The notes beneath the pieces are model-generated. The model ran no database searches. It was given only the letters and a program-made list of their open reading frames with translations, and was not told where the DNA came from. A stretch of DNA of 64,000 nt from Marinobacterium rhizophilum (GTDB lineage Bacteria > Pseudomonadota > Gammaproteobacteria > Pseudomonadales > Balneatricaceae), in the NCBI RefSeq assembly GCF_024397915.1, contig NZ_CP073347.1, positions 1,178,001 to 1,242,000 on the forward strand, in the 5' to 3' direction. Positions 1 to 9,120 of this stretch are shown here, piece by piece. A program made the translations under genes and the position numbers. How positions within the stretch are numbered: the first letter of the stretch is position 1; every line of letters begins with the position of its first letter.

Positions 1-292
1 CAATGGCCCGATCCAGCTCAACCCGTCGCAGCAGCCGCTCGGTATTGGCACCACTGGTCTGCCCGCTCCAGGTCACCTCCCGCGGCGAGGGCTCAGGGAC
101 CTGGGCCAGCGCCTGTTCAAAGCCTGCCTGGCGCAGGCCGGCCAGTACCCGCTCGGATACACCCTCAACGGCCGCAAAGGGCCGGGCCTGACCCGCCACC
201 GTGACCCGGTAGCCCAGTCGGCGCAGCCCCAACGCCACGGCGCCCCCGGCGGGGCCGGCACCCAGCACGACTATATGCGGATCGGCCTGCAT
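1..292 (-). CDS. FAD-dependent oxidoreductase, LodB/halogenase-like, cut by window edge
   Basis: Only the first 97 residues are inside the window, since the frame stays open to base 1. Translating the minus strand from the ATG at 292 gives an N-terminal dinucleotide fold with GAGPAG and a second strand ending VTVAG, followed by an EGVSERV stretch and RRVELDRAI. This pattern is that of the FAD monooxygenase/tryptophan-halogenase superfamily. The EGVSERV-type segment reminds me of LodB/GoxB proteins, which help mature quinone-cofactor amino acid oxidases, but the partner lodA-type gene would lie outside the window, so that assignment is an inference. An in-frame GTG about 30 bases upstream is an alternative start. 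Confidence 0.55.
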   Translation of the reverse strand, partial: MQADPHIVVLGAGPAGGAVALGLRRLGYRVTVAGQARPFAAVEGVSERVLAGLRQAGFEQALAQVPEPSPREVTWSGQTSGANTERLLRRVELDRAI

Positions 293-438
293 GCCCCCGG
301 CCTGTGTTTGTGCGCCCGCTTCACCCTTCACCGCCATGCATGGCTCCTTGCTCAACGCTCGCTTACTGCCACGCGCTGACAGCAATCCTCAAAAATGCCG
401 CCCCAGTGTAACGGCTACCCCCTGTCGGATACAGACGC

Positions 439-472
439 AAAAAAGCCGACACCCGCAGGGCATCGGCTTTTT
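439..472 (-). terminator. Rho-independent terminator after MBL-fold gene
   Basis: An AAAAAGCCGA arm pairs with TCGGCTTTTT around a 13-base loop, so both strands have a T-run after the stem. It lies about 30 bases beyond the stop of the minus-strand MBL-fold gene and would end that operon. Confidence 0.75.
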
Positions 473-500
473 CGTCGCTCGGAGCAAGCTCAGACCCGGA

Positions 501-1463
501 TCAGTCCTGCAGCTTGTCCCAGACTTCCTGGTCGCGCGCGTCCGTCCAGATGCGCGGCCAGTCGATACCATCGAACTCGTCCCACAGGCGCTGCACGTCA
601 AACGGCAGGCAGTGCTCGAAGATCGGCCACATGCCGAACTTCGGCGCCAGGTGATCGCGGGTCTGCTCGAAGGCTTCCTTCAGGGTGCCGCCGCGCCTGT
701 GCACTTCGCCGACCTTTTCCTTCATGCCGTTGAGAAAGCCCCGGGTCTGCTCGATGGCGGCATCCACGTCTTCACGGCCGTGGGCCACGGCACCGCGGCC
801 GCCGATCAGGGTTTCGGCGCCGTAGGCCTTGACCTTGTCCAGCGTCTCGGTGGACCAGTCAAAGTGGAAGGCGTCCCCGGTGTACAGCGCCGCAGCGGCC
901 TCTACCAGATCGCCGGCAAAGAGGATCTTGTGCTTGGGCAACCAGGCGACGATGTCGCCGGCGGTGTGACCACGGCCGCAGTGTTCCAGGATCAGGCTGC
1001 CACGGTCGCCACCCAGCGGTATTTCCAGGCGGTCATTGAAAACGATGTCCGGGTGGGTCAGGCCGGGAATGCCGTCGGGCTCACGGAACAGGCGCGGCAT
1101 GCGGCCGTATTCACTGGCCCAGTCCTGCATGCCCCGCTCCTCGATCAGGAATTGGGTCTTTTCGTGGGCGATGATGCTCTGGGCTTCGTAGGCAGACGCC
1201 CCCAGTACGCGCACCGCATGGTAGTGCGACAGCACCAGGTATTTCACCGGCTTGTCGGTGTACGCCCGCAGCTGTTCCAGCCAGTCGCGGGCCGCCTTGG
1301 GGGTGGCGCGGGCTTCAAAGGCAATCAGGAAGTCTTCGGCTTCAATGACGCCGACATTGGGGTCGCCTTCGGCGGTGAGGGCGAATACGCCATCGGCCAG
1401 TACTTCGAGGGTTTCTTTCTTGTCGCCAAGGTCCGCAGAGGACGCAAAAGGTTTTTTAGCCAT
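501..1463 (-). CDS. MBL-fold metallo-hydrolase-like protein with degenerate metal motif
   Basis: A 320-residue metallo-beta-lactamase-fold protein. The family motif HxHxDH is present only in part: the sequence reads SHYHAVRVLG near residues 79-88, keeping H80 and H82 but with V and R where the second metal site normally has D and H. A later CGRGHTAGD and FAGDLVE match the third histidine and the bridging aspartate regions. Such proteins may bind one metal or none. The start is preceded by AGGAATC. It is the third gene of an apparent operon with a DUF2783 protein and an FAD hydroxylase, a grouping common in aromatic or related catabolic operons. The substrate is unknown. Confidence 0.8.
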   Translation of the reverse strand: MAKKPFASSADLGDKKETLEVLADGVFALTAEGDPNVGVIEAEDFLIAFEARATPKAARDWLEQLRAYTDKPVKYLVLSHYHAVRVLGASAYEAQSIIAHEKTQFLIEERGMQDWASEYGRMPRLFREPDGIPGLTHPDIVFNDRLEIPLGGDRGSLILEHCGRGHTAGDIVAWLPKHKILFAGDLVEAAAALYTGDAFHFDWSTETLDKVKAYGAETLIGGRGAVAHGREDVDAAIEQTRGFLNGMKEKVGEVHRRGGTLKEAFEQTRDHLAPKFGMWPIFEHCLPFDVQRLWDEFDGIDWPRIWTDARDQEVWDKLQD

Positions 1464-1571
1464 GATTCCTGTTCCTGTGTTGAATCGTTTTTCCGCCGGG
1501 CCTTGCCCGGCACTATAGGGTGGGGTCGCGCACGGACAAGCCGCCCTCTGACCCGCAGTTAACTCAAGCGA

Positions 1572-1796
1572 TTAGATCTGTTGTGCCAGGGCGCTGGCCG
1601 CCGGCAGCTGTTCGCGGGCAATGCGTGCCGCCTCGGCCAGTACCTGCAGATCACCAATATGGTTGCCCAGCAACAGCAGCAGGCGGGCATTCACATCCAT
1701 GCACTGCGCGGGCTCGAGCTCGCGATACAGTTCCGTGAGCAGGGCGTAGTAGTCGTCCGGTACGGCCAGGTTGTTGTCGGTTATCAGGTGCGGCAT
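1572..1796 (-). CDS. DUF2783 small protein
   Basis: A 74-residue protein starting MPHLITDNN. It contains the DDYYALL...NARLLLLLGNHIGD pattern that I associate with DUF2783, a family of short helical proteins encoded beside FAD-dependent hydroxylases. The start at 1796 is chosen because GAGAGGAGAGC stands just upstream; a longer frame to 1883 runs into the gene before it. It sits 13 bases after the hydroxylase stop, so translation is probably linked. The function is unknown; an accessory role to the flavoprotein is an inference from the constant neighbourhood. Confidence 0.7.
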   Translation of the reverse strand: MPHLITDNNLAVPDDYYALLTELYRELEPAQCMDVNARLLLLLGNHIGDLQVLAEAARIAREQLPAASALAQQI

Positions 1797-1809
1797 CGAT
1801 GCTCTCCTC

Positions 1810-3492
1810 TCAGTGTCCGGTGGCAGTGCGTTGCATGGCCTGGATGCGCCCAGGATCGAAACTGCGGCCACGGCCGCAGACATGCTGGTCCGGGCGCATC
1901 AGGTAGAAGGTGCCGGGGGCGGCATCGAAGCGCTCGGCCAGGATGCCCAGGTGATCCACCAGCAGCTCCACCCCGTCGGGCAATTCCAGCGCACATGGCT
2001 GCCGGGACACCAGGCGCGTCCCTACCGGCACCGGTTGCGACGCCAGTTGCGCCAGAACGGCGAGTTCGGTGGCACTGGGCAGGTTGGCGTCGTCAATAAA
2101 CCAGAGCAGATTGAACGCATTGCCCAGGCGGCTGAGCAGGAAGTCATCCTCGCCGTTGCGCTGTACCGGCCCGTCGGTGCTCGGTGCTCCCGGCACCATG
2201 GCGCTGTCAAAGGCCTCGGCATCGGCATCGGCAGTATTCAGGCGCGAATCGGCATACACCGAGGGCAGCGACAGGCGCCCTGAATTCACCAGGTGGCGGG
2301 CAAAGGGATAGTCACGCGCCAGGTTCAGTACCGCATCGCGCAGCGCGCGGCTGGCCTCGTTCTTGGGCGTAATGAAATCTGTGGAACGGGTCGAATTCCT
2401 GATATTTTCGTCCGCGGCCAGCAGGCGCTCCCCGGTGTAGGTGTCCAGCAGCGTCGCAGGGGCCTGGTCTTTGAGTACCAGCGCCAGTTTCCAGGCCAGG
2501 TTGTCGGTATCCTGTACCCCGGAGTTGGCGCCGCGGGCACCGAAGGGTGATACCTGGTGCGCCGCATCGCCGGCAAAGAGCACCCGGCCGTGGCGAAAAT
2601 CATCCATGCGCCGGCAGCAGAAGGTGTAGACACTGGCCCACTCCAGTTCAAACTCGACCTCCTCACCGAGAAAGGCCTGCACGCGGGGAATAATGTTTTC
2701 CGGTTTCTTCTCTTCCTCCGGGTCCGCCTCCCAGCCGAGGTCAAAGTCGATGCGCCAGACATTGTCTGGCTGGCGATGCAGCAGGGTGGACTGGCCATCG
2801 TGGAACGGCGGGTTGAACCAGAACCAGCGTTCCGGCGGAAAGCGCTTGGGGTCCATCAATACATCGGCGATCAGGAAGCGGTCCTGGAAGACCTGGCCGC
2901 TGGAGGTCAGGCCGCACAGGGCACGGATATCGGAATTGGCGCCATCGCAGGCCACCAGGTAATCGGCTTCAAGCCGGTAGACCCCATCCGGCGTCTCTAT
3001 GCTCAGCAGCACGCCATCGTCCAGCTGTTCAAGGGCGGTAATCCTGTTTTTCCAGCGCAGGTCTACGCCATCCAGCTCATCGATGCGTTCCACCAGGTAC
3101 TGCTCGACATAGTACTGCTGCAAGTTGATAAAACCGGGACGGCGGTGATGGGATTCGGGCAGCATGTCAAAGCTGTAGACCTGGTCCTGCTCGAAGAAGA
3201 CCTTGCCCAGGTTCCAGCCCACGCCCTTCTGGATCATGCGCTCACCGATGCCCAGCCGGTCCATGATTTCGAGCAGCCGCTTGGCGTAGCAGACCGCCCG
3301 TGAACCGACACTGACGGTGTTGTTGTCGTCCAGCACCACCACCGGAATGTCGTGCAGTGCAAGATCAATGGCCAGCGCCATGCCAACAGGACCGGCGCCA
3401 CCGATCACCACCGGACGGCGTACCGGCGTATCGCTGTCCTGGTCGGTGCTGCGCACATAGGGATAACGGGGAAAGGTATAGGTTTTAATCAT
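1810..3492 (-). CDS. FAD-dependent aromatic hydroxylase, MhpA-like
   Basis: About 560 residues of the PHBH-type flavoprotein monooxygenase family. It shows the N-terminal GGAGPVG nucleotide-binding loop with VVVLDD closing the second strand, and the FAD ribityl motif GRVLFAGDAAHQ followed by PFGARGANSGVQD. The length and C-terminal thioredoxin-like part (GTFYLMRPDQHV) fit 3-(3-hydroxyphenyl)propionate hydroxylase-type enzymes that use NAD(P)H and O2 to hydroxylate a phenolic ring. The ATG at 3492 follows AAGAAGAG and gives the expected N-terminus; a start at 3537 would add 15 odd residues. It heads an operon with DUF2783 and MBL-fold genes; the LysR gene just upstream is the likely regulator. 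The exact substrate is not visible. Confidence 0.85.
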   Translation of the reverse strand: MIKTYTFPRYPYVRSTDQDSDTPVRRPVVIGGAGPVGMALAIDLALHDIPVVVLDDNNTVSVGSRAVCYAKRLLEIMDRLGIGERMIQKGVGWNLGKVFFEQDQVYSFDMLPESHHRRPGFINLQQYYVEQYLVERIDELDGVDLRWKNRITALEQLDDGVLLSIETPDGVYRLEADYLVACDGANSDIRALCGLTSSGQVFQDRFLIADVLMDPKRFPPERWFWFNPPFHDGQSTLLHRQPDNVWRIDFDLGWEADPEEEKKPENIIPRVQAFLGEEVEFELEWASVYTFCCRRMDDFRHGRVLFAGDAAHQVSPFGARGANSGVQDTDNLAWKLALVLKDQAPATLLDTYTGERLLAADENIRNSTRSTDFITPKNEASRALRDAVLNLARDYPFARHLVNSGRLSLPSVYADSRLNTADADAEAFDSAMVPGAPSTDGPVQRNGEDDFLLSRLGNAFNLLWFIDDANLPSATELAVLAQLASQPVPVGTRLVSRQPCALELPDGVELLVDHLGILAERFDAAPGTFYLMRPDQHVCGRGRSFDPGRIQAMQRTATGH

Positions 3493-3644
3493 TGTGCCGC
3501 TCTTCTTCTTGTGGCCCGCCCCGTCGCTGTTATGCAAACCAGCGACGGGAATCCGTCTTGAGTGAAGCCAGCATAACCAAGCGACGGGACGGGATAATCA
3601 GGAGAAGAAGAAGAAGTTTATTTCCGCTAAGGAAACAATACGGC

Positions 3645-4583
3645 TCAGCGGTCGGCGGCTTTACCAACCGATGGCAGGCTCTGGGGCAGGTGTTCATCCA
3701 GCCAGCCGGCAAAGAAATCCACGAACCGGGTCACCTTCAGTGTCGCCGATTCGCGGTTGGGGTAAAAGGCATAGGTGGCCAGGCGCTCGGGCTCGGCATC
3801 GGGGAAGACTGGCACCAGCTCGCCCCGCGCCACCTGGGGGGCGATCAGAAAGGAAGCAAGATTCGCAATGCCCCGGTGCGCCAGCAGGGCCTCCCGCACC
3901 ACCAGGCTGTTGTTCGCCCGCAGGTCGCCACTCACCGTGGCCACTTGGGCCGATTCACCGGGGGCGGCAAGCTGCCACTGGTGGGCGTTTTCGGCATGCA
4001 CAAAGATCAGGCAGTTGTGGGCCTGCAGCGCCTCGGCCGAATCCGGTATACCCTGGTCGGCCAGGTACTCTGGTGTGGCACAGATGAACATCGGAATATC
4101 GCAGAGCTTGCGCGCCACCAGGCTGGAATCCGGCAGCTGGGACCCCTTGATACGAATCATCAGGTCGTAGCCCTCGCGCACCATGTCAGGCATGCGATCA
4201 TCCAGGGTGACTTCGAGCCGAATATCGGGGTAGCGCGCCATGAATTCCGGCAGCGCCCGCGACAGCACCAGCTGGCCAAAGGTCATGTTGCTGGAAATGC
4301 GCAGCAGCCCGCGGGGTTCGCCCTGCAGCTCGGCCACCAGGTTTTCGGCCCCGGCAACCTCCTCCAGCACCACCTTGCACTGTCGATAGATGGCCTCCCC
4401 GATATCGGTGACGTTGAGGCTGCGGGTGGTACGGTGCAGCAGGCGCGCCTTGAAATGCGACTCCAGCATGGCCACCTGCTTGCTGACGGCCGAGCTCGAT
4501 ACCCCCTGGTCATCCGCCGCCTGGGTAAAGCTTCGCAGCTCCACCACCCGCACAAATACCCTCATCGCCGACAGCAGATCCAT
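3645..4583 (-). CDS. LysR-family transcriptional regulator
   Basis: A 312-residue protein with an N-terminal winged helix-turn-helix (MDLLSAMRVFVRVVELRSFTQAA, then SSAVSKQVAMLE) and a C-terminal substrate-binding domain (LLRISSNMTFGQLVLSRALPEF). It belongs to the branch containing many regulators of aromatic and quinone-stress genes. It reads in the same direction as the hydroxylase operon that begins about 150 bases downstream, so it may control that operon. The effector is unknown. Confidence 0.88.
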   Translation of the reverse strand: MDLLSAMRVFVRVVELRSFTQAADDQGVSSSAVSKQVAMLESHFKARLLHRTTRSLNVTDIGEAIYRQCKVVLEEVAGAENLVAELQGEPRGLLRISSNMTFGQLVLSRALPEFMARYPDIRLEVTLDDRMPDMVREGYDLMIRIKGSQLPDSSLVARKLCDIPMFICATPEYLADQGIPDSAEALQAHNCLIFVHAENAHQWQLAAPGESAQVATVSGDLRANNSLVVREALLAHRGIANLASFLIAPQVARGELVPVFPDAEPERLATYAFYPNRESATLKVTRFVDFFAGWLDEHLPQSLPSVGKAADR

Positions 4584-4686
4584 CCATTTCCCCCAGGCCA
4601 GTTAACAGACACACAGGGTACAAGGCTGACATATTTATTCCTGGAGCGCATCAATCCGGCGTCTGGCGGCCGTCAACACCCGACGG

Positions 4687-5082
4687 GCTGTGGTGGCGTT
4701 GCTCACCTTCGTCACTTCACTGGAGGTATCGCCCATGGCCGTGATCTTCGTCATCCTGATGATCTACATGATCCTTGGGATGGTGTTCGAGAGCCTGTCG
4801 ATGCTGCTGCTCAGGGTACCGGTCTTCTCTCCGCTGGTGCAGAGCCTGGGCTTCGACCCGGTGTGGTTCGGCATCGTGGTGGTAATCGTCACCGAAATCA
4901 GCCTGATCACCCCACCGGTGGGCATGAACGTCTTCGTGCTCAGCGCCGTGCTGCCGGATGTGCGCACCGGCACCATTTTCCGTGGCATCACGCCCTTCTG
5001 GTGTGCCGACATCGTGCGGCTGCTGCTGGTCACGCTGGTGAGCTGGGTGTCCCTGGTGCTGCCGCAGCTGCTGTATCGATAA
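4687..5082 (+). pseudogene. dctM: C-terminal remnant of TRAP transporter large permease (DctM)
   Basis: About 130 residues match only the last part of a DctM/TRAP large membrane subunit: LLTFVTSLEVSPM, a hydrophobic segment, PVFSPLVQSLGFDPVWFGI, then TEISLITPPVGMNVFV and a final membrane helix. A full DctM has over 400 residues. The upstream frame runs into unrelated sequence within a few dozen bases, and there is no small permease or binding protein nearby. It is therefore a decayed fragment, although its own frame is intact from the GTG at 4690. Confidence 0.8.
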
Positions 5083-5083
5083 A

Positions 5084-5146
5084 GCAAGGGGCCAGGAGGG
5101 CAAGGACAAGGGGCAAGGGGCAAGGGGCAAGGGGCAAGGGGCAAGG
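5084..5146. repeat. Heptanucleotide tandem tract (GGGGCAA)
   Basis: Five or more tandem GGGGCAA units with degenerate ones at the edges, directly after the DctM remnant. The complement is TTGCCCC, which makes it a relative of the TTGCACC and TTGCCCC tracts elsewhere in the window. Confidence 0.85.
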
Positions 5147-5298
5147 ATAAAGGGCATCAAACCTGGTCCCAAAACCTGATCAATAATACGACTAACTCTT
5201 ATTTACAAAAGTGAATAGGAACTACTCGCATCTGCCGTTACAATAGCCGGCTGAGTTCCCAGCCCTTTTGCACGCGTACGACACGAGTAGTTACGGTC

Positions 5299-7908
5299 AT
5301 GTTTTTCGATCTCGATCGCCTTCGGGCCTACGGCACCCGCCCCTGTTTACTGGACCCTCATGGCACAAGCCTGAGTTATGCCGACCTTGCCGACCAGGCC
5401 GGTGCCTTTGGCGCAAACCTGAACAAAAGCCTGCCCCCGTCCGAACAGCCGGGTTCGCCCGCTGGCCGCCGGCTGATCGCCATTGAAGCCGTCTCCGAGC
5501 CCGTGGCGATCAGTGCCTACATCGGCACCCTGGCCGCAGGCCATGCCGTGCTGCCGATACCCGCTGGCGCCAGCGATAGCGCCACTGCCCTTGAACAGCG
5601 CTTTCGCCCGGCCGCGAGCTTCAGGCGCATCGATGGCCACTGGCAGCTGCTGACACACGACAGGCCCGCCGCCGTGCATCCGGAACTGGCGCTACTGCTG
5701 CAAACCTCCGGCAGCACCGGCCAGGGACGCGGTGTGCGGCTGTCCGCCCGGGCGCTGCAGGCCAATGCCGAGTCCATCGCCGAGTATCTGGAGCTGGATG
5801 CCGGGGATCGTGCCGCGCTGATCCTGCCGCTGCACTATTCCTACGGTATCTCGGTACTGCACTCCCACCTGCTGCAGGGAGCCAGCCTGTGGCTGCACCC
5901 GGACTCCGTGCTGACGCCCGGCTTTGGCGCCGCGCTGGCGGCCAGTGGCGCCACCAACCTGGCCGGTGTACCGCACCACTTCAGCCTGCTTGAAAGCGCC
6001 GGTCTTAGCGAGGCACTGCCCGCCAGCCTGCGTTTTCTGAGTGTCGCCGGTGGCGCCATGGCACCGAAAAACGTGACCGAATGGGCCGCACGGATGGAAG
6101 CCCGCGGCGGTCGTTTCCAGGTGATGTACGGCCAGACCGAAGCCTGCGCCCGTATCGCCTGGCTGCCACCGGCCCTCGCCCGACAGGAACCCGATGCCAT
6201 CGGCATTGCCATTCCCGGCGGCGAGCTTGCGCTGCGCGATGAGCAGGGGCATATCATCACCGCGCCCGAGGGCGAAGGCGAACTGGTCTACCGTGGCGCC
6301 AATGTCATGATGGGCTATGCCGAGAACGGGGCAGACCTGGCCCGCGGTGCCGAACTCAGGGAACTGGCCACCGGCGACCTGGCCCGGCGCGATGGCAACG
6401 GCATTTACCGCATCAGCGGCCGGCTGGCACGCATGTCCAAGATTGCGGGCATCCGCATCGGTCACGACGCCCTGGAGCGCGCCCTGGCCGATGCCGGGCG
6501 CGAGCTTGCCGTGTGGGGTGATGACCGGCGCATCGGCATTGCCGTGACCGGTGCCACCCTGGCCCCCGACCGGATACAGGCGCGCGCTGCAAAACTCAGT
6601 GGCATCGGGTCGCAGCATTTCGACATCCATACGCTGCAGGACCTGCCAAGGCGCAGCAACGGCAAGATCGATTACCCGGCGCTCAAGGCCCAGCCTGGTA
6701 GCCGCCCCCCCAGCAAGAGCGTGCTGGCCGCCTACCGCGCCACCTTCGCCCCGCGCCAGGTAAACCCCACCGACAGCTTTGCCAGCCTGGGCGGTGATTC
6801 CCTGAGCCATGTGGAACTGACGCTCGCGCTGGAAGAGCGCATCGGCGGCGTGCCCCAGGGCTGGGAGCGCATGGCCATCAGCGATCTTGAACAGGCCAAA
6901 CCACCCAGCGGCCAGAGCCTGCCCACCGAGATGGTGGCCCGCGTGCTGGCGATACTGGCGGTGGTGGTATCCCACCAGACACTCTGGCCGCTCTATGGTG
7001 GCTCGGCGGCCATGATCGTGCTGATGGGCATGAGCGTTGCCGCCTATCGCTGGGATGCCCTTGCCGGTGGCAACATGCGCGCCTACTTCACCCCGATGCT
7101 GGGCGTGCTGCTGCCCTACTACGCGGTACTGGCTGGCTATGCACTGGCGTGGGGGCAGGTACCCTGGGTATCGGCATTGCTGCTGGGGAATTTTGCCCTC
7201 ACCACGCCTGAAACCCAGCAGATGCTGCCCTTTCTCTACTGGTTCGTGGAAGCCTATGTGCAGATCTCGCTGCTGATCGCCATTCCCTTCATGATTCCTG
7301 CGCTGCGGCGAAGGCTCGCCGGGCAACAGCACAACAGCGACAGGCGACGCTTTCAATTTGGCCTCTGGCTGTTTGGCGTCGCGGCCATCGCCCGCTTTAG
7401 CATCCCGGAGGTCTGGCCCATGCAGGGCCGCGCCCTCTTTACCGTGCCCTGGGTGCTATACATGTTCGCACTGGGCTGGTGCATCAGCACGGCGCAATCG
7501 CAGCGCGAGCGGCTGCTGGTGCTGGGGCTGGCCTGCCTGATCATGCCGCTGGCGGCCTACATGGGCGGCAACTGGCACGGCGGCTGGATCAAGTACATGA
7601 GCCTGCTCGCCCTGGTGGCGCTGCTGTGCTTCGTGCCCCAGGTCCGCCTGCCAAGGCTAGCGATCAGGCCCCTGATGCGCCTTGCCCAGGCTGCCTTTCC
7701 GATCTACCTGCTGCATCGGCTGGTACCCGAAGTCCTGATGCCCATGGTTGGCATCGAGGGGCGCGGCCCCGTCATCAATGCCCTGGCCATTGCCGGCGGC
7801 ATTGGTCTTGGGCTGCTGGCCGCCACCGCGCAGCGCCGCCTGCTGGCCCGACGGGCAATCCGCAAGGATGCCGCCAGCGGCCAGCTGGCAGGCGCGGCGA
7901 ACGGCTAG
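5299..7908 (+). CDS. Adenylation / carrier / membrane acyltransferase fusion protein
   Basis: An 869-residue protein with three parts. Residues about 1-470 are an ANL-family adenylation domain: core motif LLLQTSGSTGQGRGV near 133-147, YGQTEACARI near 275, GRLARMSKIAGIRIG and the catalytic-lysine motif SNGKIDY near 456. Residues about 475-540 are a carrier domain with SLGGDSLSHVEL, S501 being the expected phosphopantetheine site. From about 545 to 850 there are some ten hydrophobic segments starting ARVLAILAVVVSHQ and GGSAAMIVLMGMSVAAYR, which resemble acyltransferase family 3 (OafA type). The architecture suggests that an acid is activated by ATP, loaded on the carrier and passed to an acceptor at or across the inner membrane, loosely like D-alanylation. 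No partner genes flank it. Substrate and acceptor are unknown. Confidence 0.82.
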   Translation: MFFDLDRLRAYGTRPCLLDPHGTSLSYADLADQAGAFGANLNKSLPPSEQPGSPAGRRLIAIEAVSEPVAISAYIGTLAAGHAVLPIPAGASDSATALEQRFRPAASFRRIDGHWQLLTHDRPAAVHPELALLLQTSGSTGQGRGVRLSARALQANAESIAEYLELDAGDRAALILPLHYSYGISVLHSHLLQGASLWLHPDSVLTPGFGAALAASGATNLAGVPHHFSLLESAGLSEALPASLRFLSVAGGAMAPKNVTEWAARMEARGGRFQVMYGQTEACARIAWLPPALARQEPDAIGIAIPGGELALRDEQGHIITAPEGEGELVYRGANVMMGYAENGADLARGAELRELATGDLARRDGNGIYRISGRLARMSKIAGIRIGHDALERALADAGRELAVWGDDRRIGIAVTGATLAPDRIQARAAKLSGIGSQHFDIHTLQDLPRRSNGKIDYPALKAQPGSRPPSKSVLAAYRATFAPRQVNPTDSFASLGGDSLSHVELTLALEERIGGVPQGWERMAISDLEQAKPPSGQSLPTEMVARVLAILAVVVSHQTLWPLYGGSAAMIVLMGMSVAAYRWDALAGGNMRAYFTPMLGVLLPYYAVLAGYALAWGQVPWVSALLLGNFALTTPETQQMLPFLYWFVEAYVQISLLIAIPFMIPALRRRLAGQQHNSDRRRFQFGLWLFGVAAIARFSIPEVWPMQGRALFTVPWVLYMFALGWCISTAQSQRERLLVLGLACLIMPLAAYMGGNWHGGWIKYMSLLALVALLCFVPQVRLPRLAIRPLMRLAQAAFPIYLLHRLVPEVLMPMVGIEGRGPVINALAIAGGIGLGLLAATAQRRLLARRAIRKDAASGQLAGAANG

Positions 7909-8025
7909 CCGGCACTGTACTGCAGGCGGCTGTCACTGGATTTGGTGCCACGGACCTGTTGCCAGGAGGCTGCCGCCTGGCATTGAGCGGGCGGCAATCA
8001 ACCCCAAACAAGCCGCTGACAAGCC

Positions 8026-9015
8026 CTAGCCTGCCCCAAAGCCGCCGGGCGCATAGCCGCCCGCAATGCCCTTCACGACCATGGCCACAGCATCGTGGGC
8101 ATGCAGGCTTTCCTGGTGTTCCACCCGGATCTCGAAGTCTTCAATCCAGGCTGTGCGGTTCAGCACCGCCTTGATGCGCCGGGCGGCATCTTCGCAGAAC
8201 ATCAGGTTCTGGCCATTGAGCAGCGCAAAGGCCTGCTCATCCTCCCGCTTTACCGCCGTTTGCACCGGCGTTTGCAGCGCCCCTTCCACAATGCCGATAA
8301 GCGCCTCGAGCGCAAAGGCGCTCATCGCCCCCAATCTGACCCGGATACTGGCGAAGGAACGCTGGCTGTGCGGTGTCGCCCAGCTGCCGCCGCGGGTCTG
8401 CAGCCAGTCGCCGACCTCGTCGACAGACAGGTTCGCGCGGTCTTGAAACACCCGGTGAAACGCCTGGGCAATCAGCTGACGACTGAGGGATGCGGAACAG
8501 GGGCAGGTGCTGGAATAAGGCACACTCAGGCACAGCTCCGTAACGCTGCGGCCCTGCTCCAGCCGGGCTCCCAGGGTCACCGGGTAGGCCTTCCAGCCAC
8601 GGTTGTCACTGGCCAGCGCAGGACGGCGACTCAGGTACTGGAACCTCAGGGCCAGTGAAGCCGTATCGCTGATCTCCTGATGGCTCTGTAGTGCCTGCTG
8701 CAAAAGCCGCTCTAGGCTGCCGGGCGTGACTACCGAGCCCTGGGCAAAGTCTTCAAGCAGCAAATACAGGCGCGACATGTGAATGCCTTTCGCGTGCGGA
8801 TCGCGCAGGTTGACATGGATGCTCGCCGTGCCCTGAACAGCAAGATCACCACGGTCGGCTTCTGCCACCACAAAAGGCAGGGCGAGCCCGGACATGCCGA
8901 CGCCATCGAGCGTGCCGCCAACCGCAGCATGGGTGCTGGCTGTCACATCGGGAAGGGAAACACCGGTGGCGGCTGTGGCTGGTGCGGCGGGATTGGAGAG
9001 TGTGGCGGTGTTCAT
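8026..9015 (-). CDS. folE2: GTP cyclohydrolase FolE2 (type IB)
   Basis: A protein of about 329 residues matching FolE2, which converts GTP to dihydroneopterin triphosphate for folate and related pterins. Supporting motifs are GMSGLALPFVV, HVNLRDPHAKGIHMSRLYLLL and the active-site cysteine region PYSSTCPCSASLSRQL, with a C-terminal FEIRVEHQESLHAHDAVA. FolE2 does not need zinc and typically replaces FolE under zinc starvation. A Zur-like palindrome lies at 9121-9133 in the divergent promoter region shared with the DUF1826 gene. The start MNTATLSN at 9015 is preferred to an upstream GTG at 9054, with AGGA about 11 bases ahead. Confidence 0.95.
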   Translation of the reverse strand: MNTATLSNPAAPATAATGVSLPDVTASTHAAVGGTLDGVGMSGLALPFVVAEADRGDLAVQGTASIHVNLRDPHAKGIHMSRLYLLLEDFAQGSVVTPGSLERLLQQALQSHQEISDTASLALRFQYLSRRPALASDNRGWKAYPVTLGARLEQGRSVTELCLSVPYSSTCPCSASLSRQLIAQAFHRVFQDRANLSVDEVGDWLQTRGGSWATPHSQRSFASIRVRLGAMSAFALEALIGIVEGALQTPVQTAVKREDEQAFALLNGQNLMFCEDAARRIKAVLNRTAWIEDFEIRVEHQESLHAHDAVAMVVKGIAGGYAPGGFGAG

Positions 9016-9120
9016 CGGCAGCGGAATTCCTGTCTCTGGTGGCATAGGGCGCACGGCGCTCTGGATGGCCGCCGTGCCTGCCCGGTTGTCATTGCTGACG
9101 CTATTGAAATCATAAATTAT

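Noticed and set aside
291..1562. 423-residue plus-strand open frame near the left edge
   Set aside because: It is the antisense shadow of the MBL-fold gene and crosses its terminator.
4690..5082. Intact small TRAP permease gene
   Set aside because: The sequence matches only the last quarter of DctM, so it is listed as a remnant rather than a functional gene.
3492..5150. 552-residue plus-strand open frame
   Set aside because: It runs antisense through the LysR gene and on into a different frame of the DctM remnant and the heptamer tract; it is not a coherent protein.
5692..7356. 554-residue minus-strand open frame
   Set aside because: It lies opposite the adenylation/carrier fusion, which has all family motifs; the antisense product has none.
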